Assembly: GCA_020060385.1 (NCBI GenBank)
Contig: JAGVAH010000017.1
Coordinates: 1-61,230 of the forward strand
Source of the DNA: Syntrophobacterales bacterium
Lineage (GTDB): Bacteria > Desulfobacterota > Desulfobaccia > Desulfobaccales > 0-14-0-80-60-11
Direction: 5' to 3'
DNA: 61,230 nucleotides
Below, piece after piece: positions 33,055-41,832 of this stretch. How positions within the stretch are numbered: the first letter of the stretch is position 1; every line of letters begins with the position of its first letter. Below the pieces are notes generated by a model. The model saw nothing but the letters and a program-made list of their open reading frames with translations, was not told the origin of the DNA and made no database searches. Made by a program: the position numbers and the translations under genes.

Positions 33055-33735
33055 TTATCCGGCCCTTAGGAGCCCGGCTTTCTTGATTTCCCCGGTCAAA
33101 ACCGGCTTGGCCCACTGGACCAGGTCCACTATGGGGTCGATCTGGCGCTTGACGACCACGGAATCCTTGAGCACGAACAGGGGCACCAGTTCTCCCTGCG
33201 CCATGGCCCGGCGGGCGTAGGACAGGCTGACCGCATTGCCCTGGCCGCCGGTGACCGTCTTCTGCCGGGTGCCCATGGCCGCCTTGCCGACCTGGTAGCC
33301 CCAGATGATCAGGTTCCCGGCCTTGCTCCGGAAACATTTGGTGGGCCCCCAGATACCCGAAGTGGGTCCGCCCCGGGCCACCCCCGCTCCGGTCTTGGCT
33401 GCGGCCAAGGGGATGGCCAGCATCCTGGCCTTGATCGGCACAATCTTTACTTCGCTCCCCCGGGGACCGAAATGCACCTTGGCGTAGATCACCCCGGCAT
33501 AGAGCTTGGCCGAGATGGTGGTGCTGCCGGCTTCCAGGGCAGCCGGCTCCAGGTGTATGGACCGAGCGGCGGTGCCCGTGCGCCTAGCAAGGGAGTTGTC
33601 TCCGGGGCCGGACATATGTTGCCGGAGCAATTTCTCTTCCACCTTCCGGCCGGTGTTGTTCACCGCCTGGATCGCCTTGGCGATGATCCCCTGCTCGATT
33701 TTCTCCAAAGTGGCTATGGGGTCTTTTGGCGCCAT
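33055..33735 (-). CDS. HK97 gp10-like head-tail joining protein
   Basis: A 226-residue protein. The true start is the ATG at 33735, coupled to the upstream stop (TGATG); the frame is open to 33867 without a ribosome site. The typical pattern of the gp10 group is a helical start (IEQGIIAKAIQAVNNTGRKV) followed by a motif like LARRTGTAARSIHLE and strands (GVIYAKVHFGPRG). It is longer than usual, with an added basic middle part. Adaptor between connector and tail. Confidence 0.65.
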   Translation of the reverse strand: MAPKDPIATLEKIEQGIIAKAIQAVNNTGRKVEEKLLRQHMSGPGDNSLARRTGTAARSIHLEPAALEAGSTTISAKLYAGVIYAKVHFGPRGSEVKIVPIKARMLAIPLAAAKTGAGVARGGPTSGIWGPTKCFRSKAGNLIIWGYQVGKAAMGTRQKTVTGGQGNAVSLSYARRAMAQGELVPLFVLKDSVVVKRQIDPIVDLVQWAKPVLTGEIKKAGLLRAG

Positions 33736-34343
33736 CAGCCGGGCCTCACTCGATAGCGTCTCAGGGTCTTCTCCACCGGCTCCAGCCACTCGCCCACGTC
33801 CATCTTGTTGATGGTGCCGTCCGGCAGGGACACCGAGCGGATGCCAGTATCGTTGCGCCGTCGCCATTCATAGGCCACCTGCCGACAGATGACGCCTTCC
33901 AGGTCAGCGGGGATCGGGGCGTAACCGGCGGGCGGGTCCTGTCCCACAGGTGGGGCTGGATCAAAACCGCCGGTATAGGTCACCCGCAGGGCGTGTTGAC
34001 CCGAGGGCCAGTAAATCCACTTGAACCCCACCATCCCGGATTTAGGTTCGACCAGGGCATAGTCCGAGGGGGCGTAAATGATAGCCGAGTCCCAATCCCA
34101 GGAATAGGAGTACCGGATCTCCTTGATCGTCTGGACCGGCACCTCGTTCAGGTATAGAAAACGCCCGCCGCCGTGGTGATACGAGACCTGTTCACTGCGC
34201 TGGAAAGTCCGGTTGCAAAAGCTTCCGGCCCGGGCCGAGACCTCATTGATCCCGGCCTCGATTTGGGTCCTGGTCTCGGCTTCCATCTCGGCAGGATTGA
34301 GTTCCAATAGCCGGGCCACGCTTTCCAAGGTGGTAAGGTTCAC
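33735..34343 (-). CDS. Head-tail connector protein (gp6/gp15-like)
   Basis: A 202-residue protein with a GTG start at 34343 and AGGGA upstream. The N-terminal helical part (LESVARLLELNPAEMEAETR) and ARAGSFCNRTF, then strands with DYALVEPKSGMVGFKW and TYTGGFDP, and the C-terminal helix ICRQVAYEWRRRN, match the family of DNA-packaging connector proteins found after the capsid gene. Forms the ring below the portal. Confidence 0.75.
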   Translation of the reverse strand: MNLTTLESVARLLELNPAEMEAETRTQIEAGINEVSARAGSFCNRTFQRSEQVSYHHGGGRFLYLNEVPVQTIKEIRYSYSWDWDSAIIYAPSDYALVEPKSGMVGFKWIYWPSGQHALRVTYTGGFDPAPPVGQDPPAGYAPIPADLEGVICRQVAYEWRRRNDTGIRSVSLPDGTINKMDVGEWLEPVEKTLRRYRVRPG

Positions 34344-34353
34344 CGGTTCCCTC

Positions 34354-34584
34354 TCACTTCTGCATCTGAGGTTTCTTGATCATGCGGTCCTGGGGCGGCG
34401 CCTCCACGTCCTTGGTTGACTGCTGCGGTTGCTCTGCCACCGGTTCGGCCTCCTTCACCGGTTCGATCTTCCAGCCCTGGCTATCCAGGACCGCCTTTTC
34501 AGGTTCGAAAACGGCCCCTGGGGATAAGGTCTTGCTGTTCTCCAAGTGGACCACGTAACCTTCCCGCACCCGGTATAGGGACAT
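34354..34584 (-). CDS. Small protein between capsid and connector genes
   Basis: A 76-residue protein with a short strand start (YRVREGYVVHLENSKT) and a low-complexity Pro/Glu/Gln tail. The start lies three bases before the end of the upstream gene's stop and has only a weak ribosome site. Function unknown; similar short proteins are common here in HK97-type phages. Confidence 0.6.
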   Translation of the reverse strand: MSLYRVREGYVVHLENSKTLSPGAVFEPEKAVLDSQGWKIEPVKEAEPVAEQPQQSTKDVEAPPQDRMIKKPQMQK

Positions 34585-34587
34585 GGC

Positions 34588-35025
34588 TCAGCTCACGTTG
34601 AAGGCCAGGTCATTGACCTGGGATACCGGCAGTTCCCGGGCTTGGTGCAGACACACCAGGGCCGCGACTTCGGCCGTTTTGGTGTTGCCGGTGACCGTGG
34701 TCACCACCCGGAGATAGCGTTTGCGGCCCGCCAGATTCAACCGCCCTGCATAGATACCGGAGGTCACCGCAGCCCCGCCGGCGATATTGGCGAAGGCGGC
34801 GCCGGTAATGTCGGCAAAATCCCCGTCGGTCTCGGTGTCGGCTTCCTGGACCTTGGCCGCGAGGGTAGCGCCGTCGACCACGGCGCCATGTTGCAGATTT
34901 ACCAGGGCCTCTTCGAATCCCTTGCGGTCAATGGCCGGACCTTTGACCGTGGCGCCGTCGGCGTCCGCCGTGATGGTCTGTGGGTCAAGGCCGATGGCCG
35001 ATTTGATATTCAGGTTGCCTCTCAT
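34588..35025 (-). CDS. Probable capsid decoration protein
   Basis: A 145-residue Ala/Gly/Val-rich protein with the pattern LDPQTITADADGATV, LVNLQHGAVVDGATLAAKV, and RLNLAGRKRYLRVVTTVTG, as in a group of small proteins encoded next to the major capsid gene in many siphoviruses. AGGAG precedes the ATG. Decoration of the capsid is the likely role by position and abundance-type composition; not proven by sequence. Confidence 0.55.
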   Translation of the reverse strand: MRGNLNIKSAIGLDPQTITADADGATVKGPAIDRKGFEEALVNLQHGAVVDGATLAAKVQEADTETDGDFADITGAAFANIAGGAAVTSGIYAGRLNLAGRKRYLRVVTTVTGNTKTAEVAALVCLHQARELPVSQVNDLAFNVS

Positions 35026-35082
35026 TTGGTTGTTCTCCTATGGGAGCGGGGGCGGGACAATCCCGCCCCTTTGGTTTCAGGG

Positions 35083-36318
35083 TTAGGCGATCTTGGCGTC
35101 GCTGCACAGGCACATGCTCTGTGCATGGCGGAGAGCAATGTCCACCTGGGAGATGATGCGCACCCAGGTCTGGTCCGCCGCAAATGCAGTCCCCGCCACG
35201 TTGGAGGCCAGGATCTCAAACCCCAGCCACTGCCCGATGAGCACCTCGGCCCAGTTCCCGAAGTAGAGCTCGGTGCAGTTGGTGGCGGTGCCCTTCTTCA
35301 GATCTGTGGGGATTTGCGTGGTCATGCCGAACTTGTAGCCCAGGTAGGCTTCCAGTTGGGCATCGCTGAAGGGAGCGATGACGAACTCGCCCGCCGGGTC
35401 GTTGGCATACTGCTTGACCTTCAGCTTCTTGAGCAGGCGCCGGATGGCCGGATGGAAGACGATTCCGAGGTTCCCCCGCAGGGCATTGTCCACGCTCAGC
35501 TCGTATTCCATGTCGGAGAAGGTGTCGAAGTCCGGCGTCGCCCCGTTTTCGCCTAAGATCACGCTGTTGATGCCGGGGGTGTTGGCAATCCCCAGGGGCT
35601 GGTTTTCAGAGCCGGAACCCCGCAGGGTAGCCAGATCCACGGCCAGGCCCAGGGCGATGGCGAAGTCCTGGCGCACCATGGCCTCGGCCCCGGGGTTGGA
35701 CATGCGGATCAGCTCGTTGCTCAGCTTGGTCAGGGCCGCCACCTTCTTGGGGATCATCTTCAACTGGCCGACGGTGAGGGCGCTTTCAGTGATTTCCTTG
35801 TTCTCGCCCACCCAGTAGGCGGTGGCCCCCCCGGTCTGGCGGGTGAAGGTCACCGGTGCCCCAGTGAGTCCGCTGATGACCCGGGCCCCCATGCGGATGC
35901 AAACTGCTTCGGCCCGGAACATCTCGATGAACTCCGGCATGGCCTGGGCGGGTACCAGGTAGCCGCCGTCGCTGTCGTCGCCGGTGGAAAGCGCCCGGGT
36001 CTGTCGGAAGACTTCGGCCTCGAACTGGGCCTTGTCCCAGTTGCCGGTGCGCATGGCGTGGAGCGCCCGGCACAGGGAGAACTTATCCTTCTCCAGCTCC
36101 AAGCCGGCGAGACCGGTGGCCCATTTCCGTTCCTTCGCCTGCTTCTCGAACTCCTCCAGGCGCTTTTCCAGGGAGCTATATTTCTCCTGGAGCACGGGGA
36201 AGGCCTTGAAGATGTCCAGCAGCTTGATGACCTGCCCGTCCTCGGTTTTGGTTTCCAGCTGGCCCTTGACCTCCTCCAGCATGGACTTGATCTGTTCGGC
36301 AAGATTGGTGTCCGGCAT
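35083..36318 (-). CDS. Major capsid protein, HK97 fold
   Basis: A 411-residue protein. The first about 105 residues are a charged coiled coil (KYSSLEKRLEEFEKQAKE), the delta domain that serves as internal scaffold and is cut off by the protease encoded upstream. Mature core: TGDDSDGGYLVPAQAMPEFIEM, VTFTRQTGGATAYWVGENKE (each in part), KKVAALTKLSNELI, ATLRGSGSENQPLGIAN, FHPAIRRLLKKLK, the usual order of the HK97 family. AGGAG lies before the ATG. Confidence 0.95.
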   Translation of the reverse strand: MPDTNLAEQIKSMLEEVKGQLETKTEDGQVIKLLDIFKAFPVLQEKYSSLEKRLEEFEKQAKERKWATGLAGLELEKDKFSLCRALHAMRTGNWDKAQFEAEVFRQTRALSTGDDSDGGYLVPAQAMPEFIEMFRAEAVCIRMGARVISGLTGAPVTFTRQTGGATAYWVGENKEITESALTVGQLKMIPKKVAALTKLSNELIRMSNPGAEAMVRQDFAIALGLAVDLATLRGSGSENQPLGIANTPGINSVILGENGATPDFDTFSDMEYELSVDNALRGNLGIVFHPAIRRLLKKLKVKQYANDPAGEFVIAPFSDAQLEAYLGYKFGMTTQIPTDLKKGTATNCTELYFGNWAEVLIGQWLGFEILASNVAGTAFAADQTWVRIISQVDIALRHAQSMCLCSDAKIA

Positions 36319-36339
36319 ATCGGTTCTCCTATGGCCCGG

Positions 36340-37398
36340 CTAATTGGCCGGGCAGATCATCTGGTGCAGTTCTTTGGTGCCTTCCAGGATTTCCGCCAGG
36401 TTGAGGGCATCCCCCGCCGGTCTCCCCCCAGGAGGCTCTTGGCCGGGGTTCAACGCGAGGGAGTAAATGCTCTGGTTCGGGGCGGCGCCTTTGCCGTTGG
36501 AGGCAGAGCTTTCGGCCGCGGCCAGGACCTGGCCGATCAGGTCCCGGGCCTGGGTCAGGGCCTCTTTGTTCTTGGCGTTCAAAACGGCCCCGGCCCTGGC
36601 CATGGCCTCCTCCCAGGCAGACTTAAGTTCAGCCACCTGCTCATCGGAGAGGGTGAGCTTGAAGCCGATATCGGGAGCCTTCGCCAGCCGCTCTTGCAGG
36701 TCATCCGCCAGGTCGCAGAGGGCCAGGATGGTTTTCATGAAGTCGTAACCGCCTGCGCCCCTGGCCGGATTGGTCACCACCTCCAACGGTGGAAGCCCGA
36801 GCCTGGCCAGTCTCTGGTCGAGGTCGCTGACGGGAGGAGGAACGGGAGCTTCCCTGGGGAAGGCATCGGCCTCCGCTTGGCTGATGATCCCCTTCTGGAC
36901 CGCCAGCATCAAGGCCTCGGGGTTGGCCGGGACTGGCACGGCGCTCAGCTCGTAAAGCTCCTGTTTTAGGAAACGCCATCCCGTCTGGCGGCCATCGTTC
37001 TTCGGGTCGACGATGGGCTCCCGCTCGATGTAGGAGAAGCCCACTGAGGTAGCCCGGAGATAGCCATTCAGATAAAGCAGGTAGACCGTCTCCGGCGACG
37101 GGGCGATGGCCGGCCACTCGCCGCCATACTCTTCCCGGGAGGCGAACTTGATCTGAAAGACCAGGGCTTCGGCGGCCTTCTTGACGCTGACGGCCCGACC
37201 CAGGGGCGGCAGCGAACTGTTGTGCGCCCACAGGAAAATGGGGTTGTTCTTATAGTTCGCCAGGTCCCAGCCTGCCACCTCGATGATGTCGCCGTAGCGA
37301 TCCACCACCGCGGTGGAGCCGATGAACTCCAGGATGCGCTCTGCCGGGTCGCCAACCTGCCGCACCTGAAAATCGAGGGCTTTACGAATCAAGGTCAT
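36340..37398 (-). CDS. HK97-family prohead protease with long C-terminal domain
   Basis: About 352 residues. The serine protease part is N-terminal: AVVDRYGDIIEVAGWDLANY, then the catalytic His in PIFLWAHNSSLPPLG and the catalytic Ser in LRATSVGF. From about residue 180 a second, helical domain follows (KLTLSDEQVAELKSAWEEAM), which may act as scaffold. The ATG at 37398 is favoured by GGAGG; a GTG directly before it is possible. Acts in capsid maturation by removing the N-terminal part of the capsid protein. Confidence 0.93.
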   Translation of the reverse strand: MTLIRKALDFQVRQVGDPAERILEFIGSTAVVDRYGDIIEVAGWDLANYKNNPIFLWAHNSSLPPLGRAVSVKKAAEALVFQIKFASREEYGGEWPAIAPSPETVYLLYLNGYLRATSVGFSYIEREPIVDPKNDGRQTGWRFLKQELYELSAVPVPANPEALMLAVQKGIISQAEADAFPREAPVPPPVSDLDQRLARLGLPPLEVVTNPARGAGGYDFMKTILALCDLADDLQERLAKAPDIGFKLTLSDEQVAELKSAWEEAMARAGAVLNAKNKEALTQARDLIGQVLAAAESSASNGKGAAPNQSIYSLALNPGQEPPGGRPAGDALNLAEILEGTKELHQMICPAN

Positions 37399-37413
37399 CA
37401 CCTGCCTCCGCTA

Positions 37414-39546
37414 TTAGTCGTTATCCAGCACCGGGATGGCCACGCACCGGCAGTTGATCACTTCCTCGGCCGCGCCGGCCGGATCACAGGGATAGGCGCA
37501 GCCGTTGGGAAACAGCTCGCCCCGGGACACCACCATCCCGGCCTGGGCCGCATGGGAATCCCGCACCGTACCGTCCCCGGCCGTGCCCCATTCGATCTTC
37601 TCTACCTTCAACTGATCCATGGCTGCGTCCCTGGCCGCGGCCATGCTCTGGCCCGTTTCCGTCCGGGCGATGGTGAGGCTCCGGGATTCGATGAATTCGA
37701 AGGTGTCCCGCACCCGCTGTTGCAGCTTGTTCGCTGATTCCAGGTTCGCCAGACCCTCAGCCAGGGTATTGCGCAGTTTCTGGCGGGTCAGGTCGTTAAT
37801 CTCCGTGACCTTGATGAGCTTAGCCTTAAGCACCTGGATTGCGGCGCTGTCAGCGATGACGAACTCCGAGGGGTCGACTCCCAGTTCGGCGTAAAGGGCC
37901 TGGCCGGCTTCCTGGCCGATGTTCAGGTAGAGGGACCAGGCCAGTTTTTTGAGCTTGGCGTTGGCCTCCTCCAGGTCGAACAGGAGGTCGTCGGGCTCGA
38001 TCTTTTTGGTATGGTTGACATGATTAAACAGAGCCTTGCCGCCCAGCTTGTCGGCCAGGATCTGTAACTGCAGCTCGCACTGGTCAATGAAATAGCGCTC
38101 GATCCTCTCCTGGAACTTCTCTTCCAGCGCGGTGCGCAGCCGGTTGAAATTCTGCCAGTAGCTCCCTGCGGCCCGTTGGGCTGAGGCAGGGAGATGGAGA
38201 ACGGCGGCACGGGAGGAGGGGAACCCGGCCGCCTTCTCCGGTTGCGAGGGTGCGTCAGCAGACGTAGCCGGAGGCTTAGCCACACCCAACGGCACCATGT
38301 TGAAGGGCAAATAGCCGATATCGCCTCCCGGAATCTTGGGAAAGCCCAGCCCCAGGGTCTCGTTGATGATGTCGAAGGGCACCCCCATGCTCCAGTACTT
38401 CTGGCTGGTATCGGTGAGGCTGGCTAAGTCTTCTTTCAGAGCGTCGATGGCGGTGCGGTCGAACTCGGCCCAAATCTCCGGGCCAGTCAGCTTGGAGAGG
38501 AACTGGGTCCAGAGGATGTTCTCGTAGAGCACCATCTTGGGGAGCAGGGTCTTGGTCCAGAAGACCCGGTCCATGGTCTTGGCGGTGGCGAAGTTGACCT
38601 GTTCGTAAAGCCCCAGTTCGCTCTTGGGGACCTTATAGACTGCCATCACTTCTTCGCGGTTATATTTCCGGCCTTCCAGGAACTCCATGTCCCGCTGGGA
38701 GATGCCGGTCTGCTTGTAGGTCAGGCCGCCCTCTAAAAGAGCGACCTGGTGGCCTTTGGTTACTCCCTGGTGCCGGTCGTTCCACTGGGCCAGCAGCCGG
38801 TCGAATTCCTCCTGGACCAGATTTTCGGAAGTTTCCAGGACTCCGCCGGGCTGGGCGGAATTGAGGAAAAAATTGGAGTTGTATTGGGCGGCATAGTAAT
38901 CCTGGTCGATCCCCAGCTTGGCCGCCTGCAAGGGAGAGAGGCCGCGGTAATCGTCATCCGGATTGAAGTAACGGAAGAACAGGACTTCGTGGGGTAACAG
39001 GGGAATTCGCTTCGCACCCCTGGAATAAATCCAGCCCTTGATCAGGCCGGAGTTTTCGTCCGGGACGTGCTGGAACCGGGAGGGGTGAAAGGTCCAGATT
39101 TCCCGGGGGACCTCGGTGACGTTGTTGCGCTCCAGGATATGAATGGCCTCCCCGGTGATGCCCAGGAAAACATAGGAGGCTTCGATGAGCTGAGACCCGG
39201 ACATCATGGGATTGGGGGATTCCATGACCTGGACCAGGGGCCCGCTGTCCACCAGCTTCTTGTTTTTGCGGCTGCCGGTGAAGAACAGGAGAGGGACGCC
39301 GGAGATGTTCTGGGCGATGGCATTAACGCAGGCGTGCACCCAGACATGCTGCTTATAAGGGTGCGTGACCCCGTCGAACAGCGAACTCCAGCCGCTAAAT
39401 GGAGCCGCAAAGAAAAGCCGGTCTACATTGGGGAAGGATGGACCGCCGGACAGGGGGACGGGCAAAGAAGCGTCAGTACCCTGACGCCTTGTCCCGAGAC
39501 CGCCTAACCGGTGCGCGTAATCGATCCCCCTGCGAATGAGTCCCAC
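37414..39546 (-). CDS. Portal protein fused to a MuF-type minor head protein
   Basis: A 710-residue fusion. Residues about 35-400 are an HK97-type portal (WVHACVNAIAQNISGVPL, LFFRYFNPDDDYRGLSPLQA, PKSELGLYEQVNFATAKTMD). After a linker and a helical part (residues 440-600) comes a phage Mu F/SPP1 gp7 type domain: IARTETGQSMAAARD, WGTAGDGTVRDSHAAQ and a Cys/Asp-rich end CAYPCDPAGAAEEVINCRC. It starts with GTG at 39546. The two functions are usually separate genes. It forms the DNA entry ring and the internal minor head protein. No terminase gene lies upstream of it, which is unusual. Confidence 0.92.
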   Translation of the reverse strand: MGLIRRGIDYAHRLGGLGTRRQGTDASLPVPLSGGPSFPNVDRLFFAAPFSGWSSLFDGVTHPYKQHVWVHACVNAIAQNISGVPLLFFTGSRKNKKLVDSGPLVQVMESPNPMMSGSQLIEASYVFLGITGEAIHILERNNVTEVPREIWTFHPSRFQHVPDENSGLIKGWIYSRGAKRIPLLPHEVLFFRYFNPDDDYRGLSPLQAAKLGIDQDYYAAQYNSNFFLNSAQPGGVLETSENLVQEEFDRLLAQWNDRHQGVTKGHQVALLEGGLTYKQTGISQRDMEFLEGRKYNREEVMAVYKVPKSELGLYEQVNFATAKTMDRVFWTKTLLPKMVLYENILWTQFLSKLTGPEIWAEFDRTAIDALKEDLASLTDTSQKYWSMGVPFDIINETLGLGFPKIPGGDIGYLPFNMVPLGVAKPPATSADAPSQPEKAAGFPSSRAAVLHLPASAQRAAGSYWQNFNRLRTALEEKFQERIERYFIDQCELQLQILADKLGGKALFNHVNHTKKIEPDDLLFDLEEANAKLKKLAWSLYLNIGQEAGQALYAELGVDPSEFVIADSAAIQVLKAKLIKVTEINDLTRQKLRNTLAEGLANLESANKLQQRVRDTFEFIESRSLTIARTETGQSMAAARDAAMDQLKVEKIEWGTAGDGTVRDSHAAQAGMVVSRGELFPNGCAYPCDPAGAAEEVINCRCVAIPVLDND

Positions 39547-39616
39547 AGTACCATCCTGAAACGGATTGTTGAGCTATCTGGGGGAATTATCCGGGGGACT
39601 GAAATTTCCAACAAGC

Positions 39617-39642
39617 GGGTAAAATTGGGGTAAAATTGGGGT
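39617..39642. repeat. Tandem direct repeat at the cargo/portal junction
   Basis: Two copies of an 11-base unit, GGGTAAAATTG, at 39617-39627 and 39628-39638, followed by GGGT. It lies in the 159-base non-coding gap between the portal gene and the AT-rich carbamoyltransferase gene, where base composition changes sharply. It may mark an insertion junction or be a protein-binding site. No matching copy was found at the other end of the cargo. Confidence 0.5.
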
Positions 39643-39705
39643 GTTTTTGGTTAGGACGGAGTATAATGGCGGGAATCAGGTGATTTTAAGACAATTCAGG
39701 ACAAC

Positions 39706-41832
39706 TCAAATGAAGTCGATATTATATATTGAAACATATTCGTCAACCTGTATTTTTCCATAAATTTGAGAGAGCACGCCTTTCAATTCTTCGACTCTAC
39801 CAAAGCCGTCTCTTTGAGCATCAAAATCATCTAAATCCCGGAATTTCTTGACTGAGAATTTCGATATCTTAACCTTTCCTGCCTCTTTGGGTGAAGAATT
39901 TGATGAAAAATCTCTAGTTGGAAATAATGGCATGATCTTGTTAACTGGGTAATCTATACCATCTTTTCGATATCTAACTGTCGTAGCTTTATAACCTCTT
40001 CTCACCCATTCAATAAATTCCTCATATAAGAGGAATTTTTGTCGGTGAAATAATTGTATGTCTGGAAAATTTACTTTTAGCAACTCTTTTAACGCCATTT
40101 CGTCTAATATATCACTTTTAGAAAAATCGACTTGAAAAAAAGGGGATGATAAGTTCATTAAAATATCCTCATTAATTTTATCTATTCTTTTCTCAATCAT
40201 TAATGACCCTGCGGCAAGATACTTTATATCAAGCCTAATGAATGTTTTAAGTGCATCGTCCAAAGTTTCAACGATAGGCTCACCAGGGCCATTAAAAGAT
40301 GTATTTAGTATAAGAGGGATCCCAGTTCTACAAAAGAATTTATAAATTAATTCATAGAAAAGTGGGTTAAATTCCTTCCGCACGGTTTGGATTCTAGAAG
40401 TATCATCGTGATGAAGAACTGATAGGATTTTATCCTTATTGTTCGCTTTGACTTTAAAAGCTGCAGCCATGTAAGGACTTTCTACGCATTGAAAATAATC
40501 ATTCGCGAATTCAGCAAGAACACTTGGAGCAAAAGGCATAAAGCCTTCCCTTCCTTTGAGCCTATTCATTTTTTGCTTATTGGACAAATCACGAGGATCA
40601 GCCAAAATGCTTCTATTTCCAAGAGCCCGAGGTCCATATTCACTTTTACCTTGGAACCATGCAACTATTTCTCGGTTTTCTATTAATTTTGCCACTACTC
40701 CTGTGATATCAGAAGCTTCGTGTATTAGAAATCTATCTCGAAACGTTAGCTGTTCAATTCTATCTTTAGTGATTTCTTCATCTCCTCCTAAATAGGGATT
40801 AAAAATCGTGTTTCTCTTCCAGCTTCTTTGGTTCATTAGATAACCATGTATAGCATTTCCCAAACACTGTCCGTGATCCCCAGAGGCGGGGTGAACATAA
40901 ACATTCTTTGCCTTTGTATGGAAGTGTAATTTACCTATTGCCGAACAATTATAGGCAACTCCGCCCGATAAACAAACATTGGTTATACCTGTTTCATCTA
41001 TCAAATAATTTACTTTTTTGCATATCGCATTTTCAGTTTCCCTTTGAATCCATGCGGCTAAGTCTTTATGGCCCTGAAGGATTTCCCCTTTCGGCTTCCT
41101 CTCTAATATGTCCGCAACTTCGTATTTTCTTAATAATTCTTTCACCATAATTATAGGGTTCGCGGGGTTATTCTTCATGTGTGATAACATTTGGCAACGT
41201 TCATCAAAATAATATATCTCCTTATCTTTAAATCTTTCCCAGTTCCCATAAGCAGAAAGAGCCATAGTTCTATTTGCATATCTCGAAGATTGCCACCCCA
41301 AATAATAAGTAAATGCTCTGTATATTTCTCCAATCCCAGCCGTTTCAGGCTCTTCAAAATCTCTTCCATGTAATAAAACATTGTCATCTTCCGCTATGAA
41401 ATAAGATTGTTGTTCTCTATCCAATCGCCACCATTCAGGACCATCTTGATCATCAATAACTTCCCCTCCAGCATCCATTACCAAAATCAAAGCTTCATTG
41501 AAGCAAGATGTCTGGTAAACACTTAAGGCATGAGAGAGGTGATGATTACAGGCATCGGTTCTTACTTCTCCCAGACTGTCGAAATGAAGAGAGTTGACAA
41601 TATTTTCACAGCAGCTTGAATAAATTAGAAGATCAATATCTTTTTCAGTTAAGTTAAGCTTTTTCATAGCATACGATAAAGATTCCTCATAACCACCAGC
41701 CCTTTTTTTCCGGTTAATCCGTTCTTCAGCAATAGCCATTCTAACTTCACCATCAATTACAACACATACTCCACCATCGTACAATGGTTTGCCAAGCTTC
41801 GTACTTGGTAAGTTAAGACCAACTATGATCAT
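39706..41832 (-). CDS. NodU/CmcH-family carbamoyltransferase with C-terminal extension
   Basis: A 708-residue protein. The N-terminal part has the Kae1-like ATPase fold with the metal-binding HHLSHA motif at residues 97-102, LVMDAGGE, and LSGGVAYNCSAIGK near 290. The C-terminal carbamoyl-transfer part has GKSEYGPRALGNRSILADPR (about 390-410) and LNTSFNGPGEP near 530. Members make carbamoyl-adenylate from carbamoyl phosphate and ATP and transfer it to a hydroxyl. They usually have about 560-600 residues; here about 130 extra residues follow, with no recognised domain. The ATG overlaps the upstream stop (TAATG). Substrate unknown: a hydroxylated base, a nucleotide or a small molecule. Low GC unlike the flanks. 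Confidence 0.92.
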   Translation of the reverse strand: MIIVGLNLPSTKLGKPLYDGGVCVVIDGEVRMAIAEERINRKKRAGGYEESLSYAMKKLNLTEKDIDLLIYSSCCENIVNSLHFDSLGEVRTDACNHHLSHALSVYQTSCFNEALILVMDAGGEVIDDQDGPEWWRLDREQQSYFIAEDDNVLLHGRDFEEPETAGIGEIYRAFTYYLGWQSSRYANRTMALSAYGNWERFKDKEIYYFDERCQMLSHMKNNPANPIIMVKELLRKYEVADILERKPKGEILQGHKDLAAWIQRETENAICKKVNYLIDETGITNVCLSGGVAYNCSAIGKLHFHTKAKNVYVHPASGDHGQCLGNAIHGYLMNQRSWKRNTIFNPYLGGDEEITKDRIEQLTFRDRFLIHEASDITGVVAKLIENREIVAWFQGKSEYGPRALGNRSILADPRDLSNKQKMNRLKGREGFMPFAPSVLAEFANDYFQCVESPYMAAAFKVKANNKDKILSVLHHDDTSRIQTVRKEFNPLFYELIYKFFCRTGIPLILNTSFNGPGEPIVETLDDALKTFIRLDIKYLAAGSLMIEKRIDKINEDILMNLSSPFFQVDFSKSDILDEMALKELLKVNFPDIQLFHRQKFLLYEEFIEWVRRGYKATTVRYRKDGIDYPVNKIMPLFPTRDFSSNSSPKEAGKVKISKFSVKKFRDLDDFDAQRDGFGRVEELKGVLSQIYGKIQVDEYVSIYNIDFI

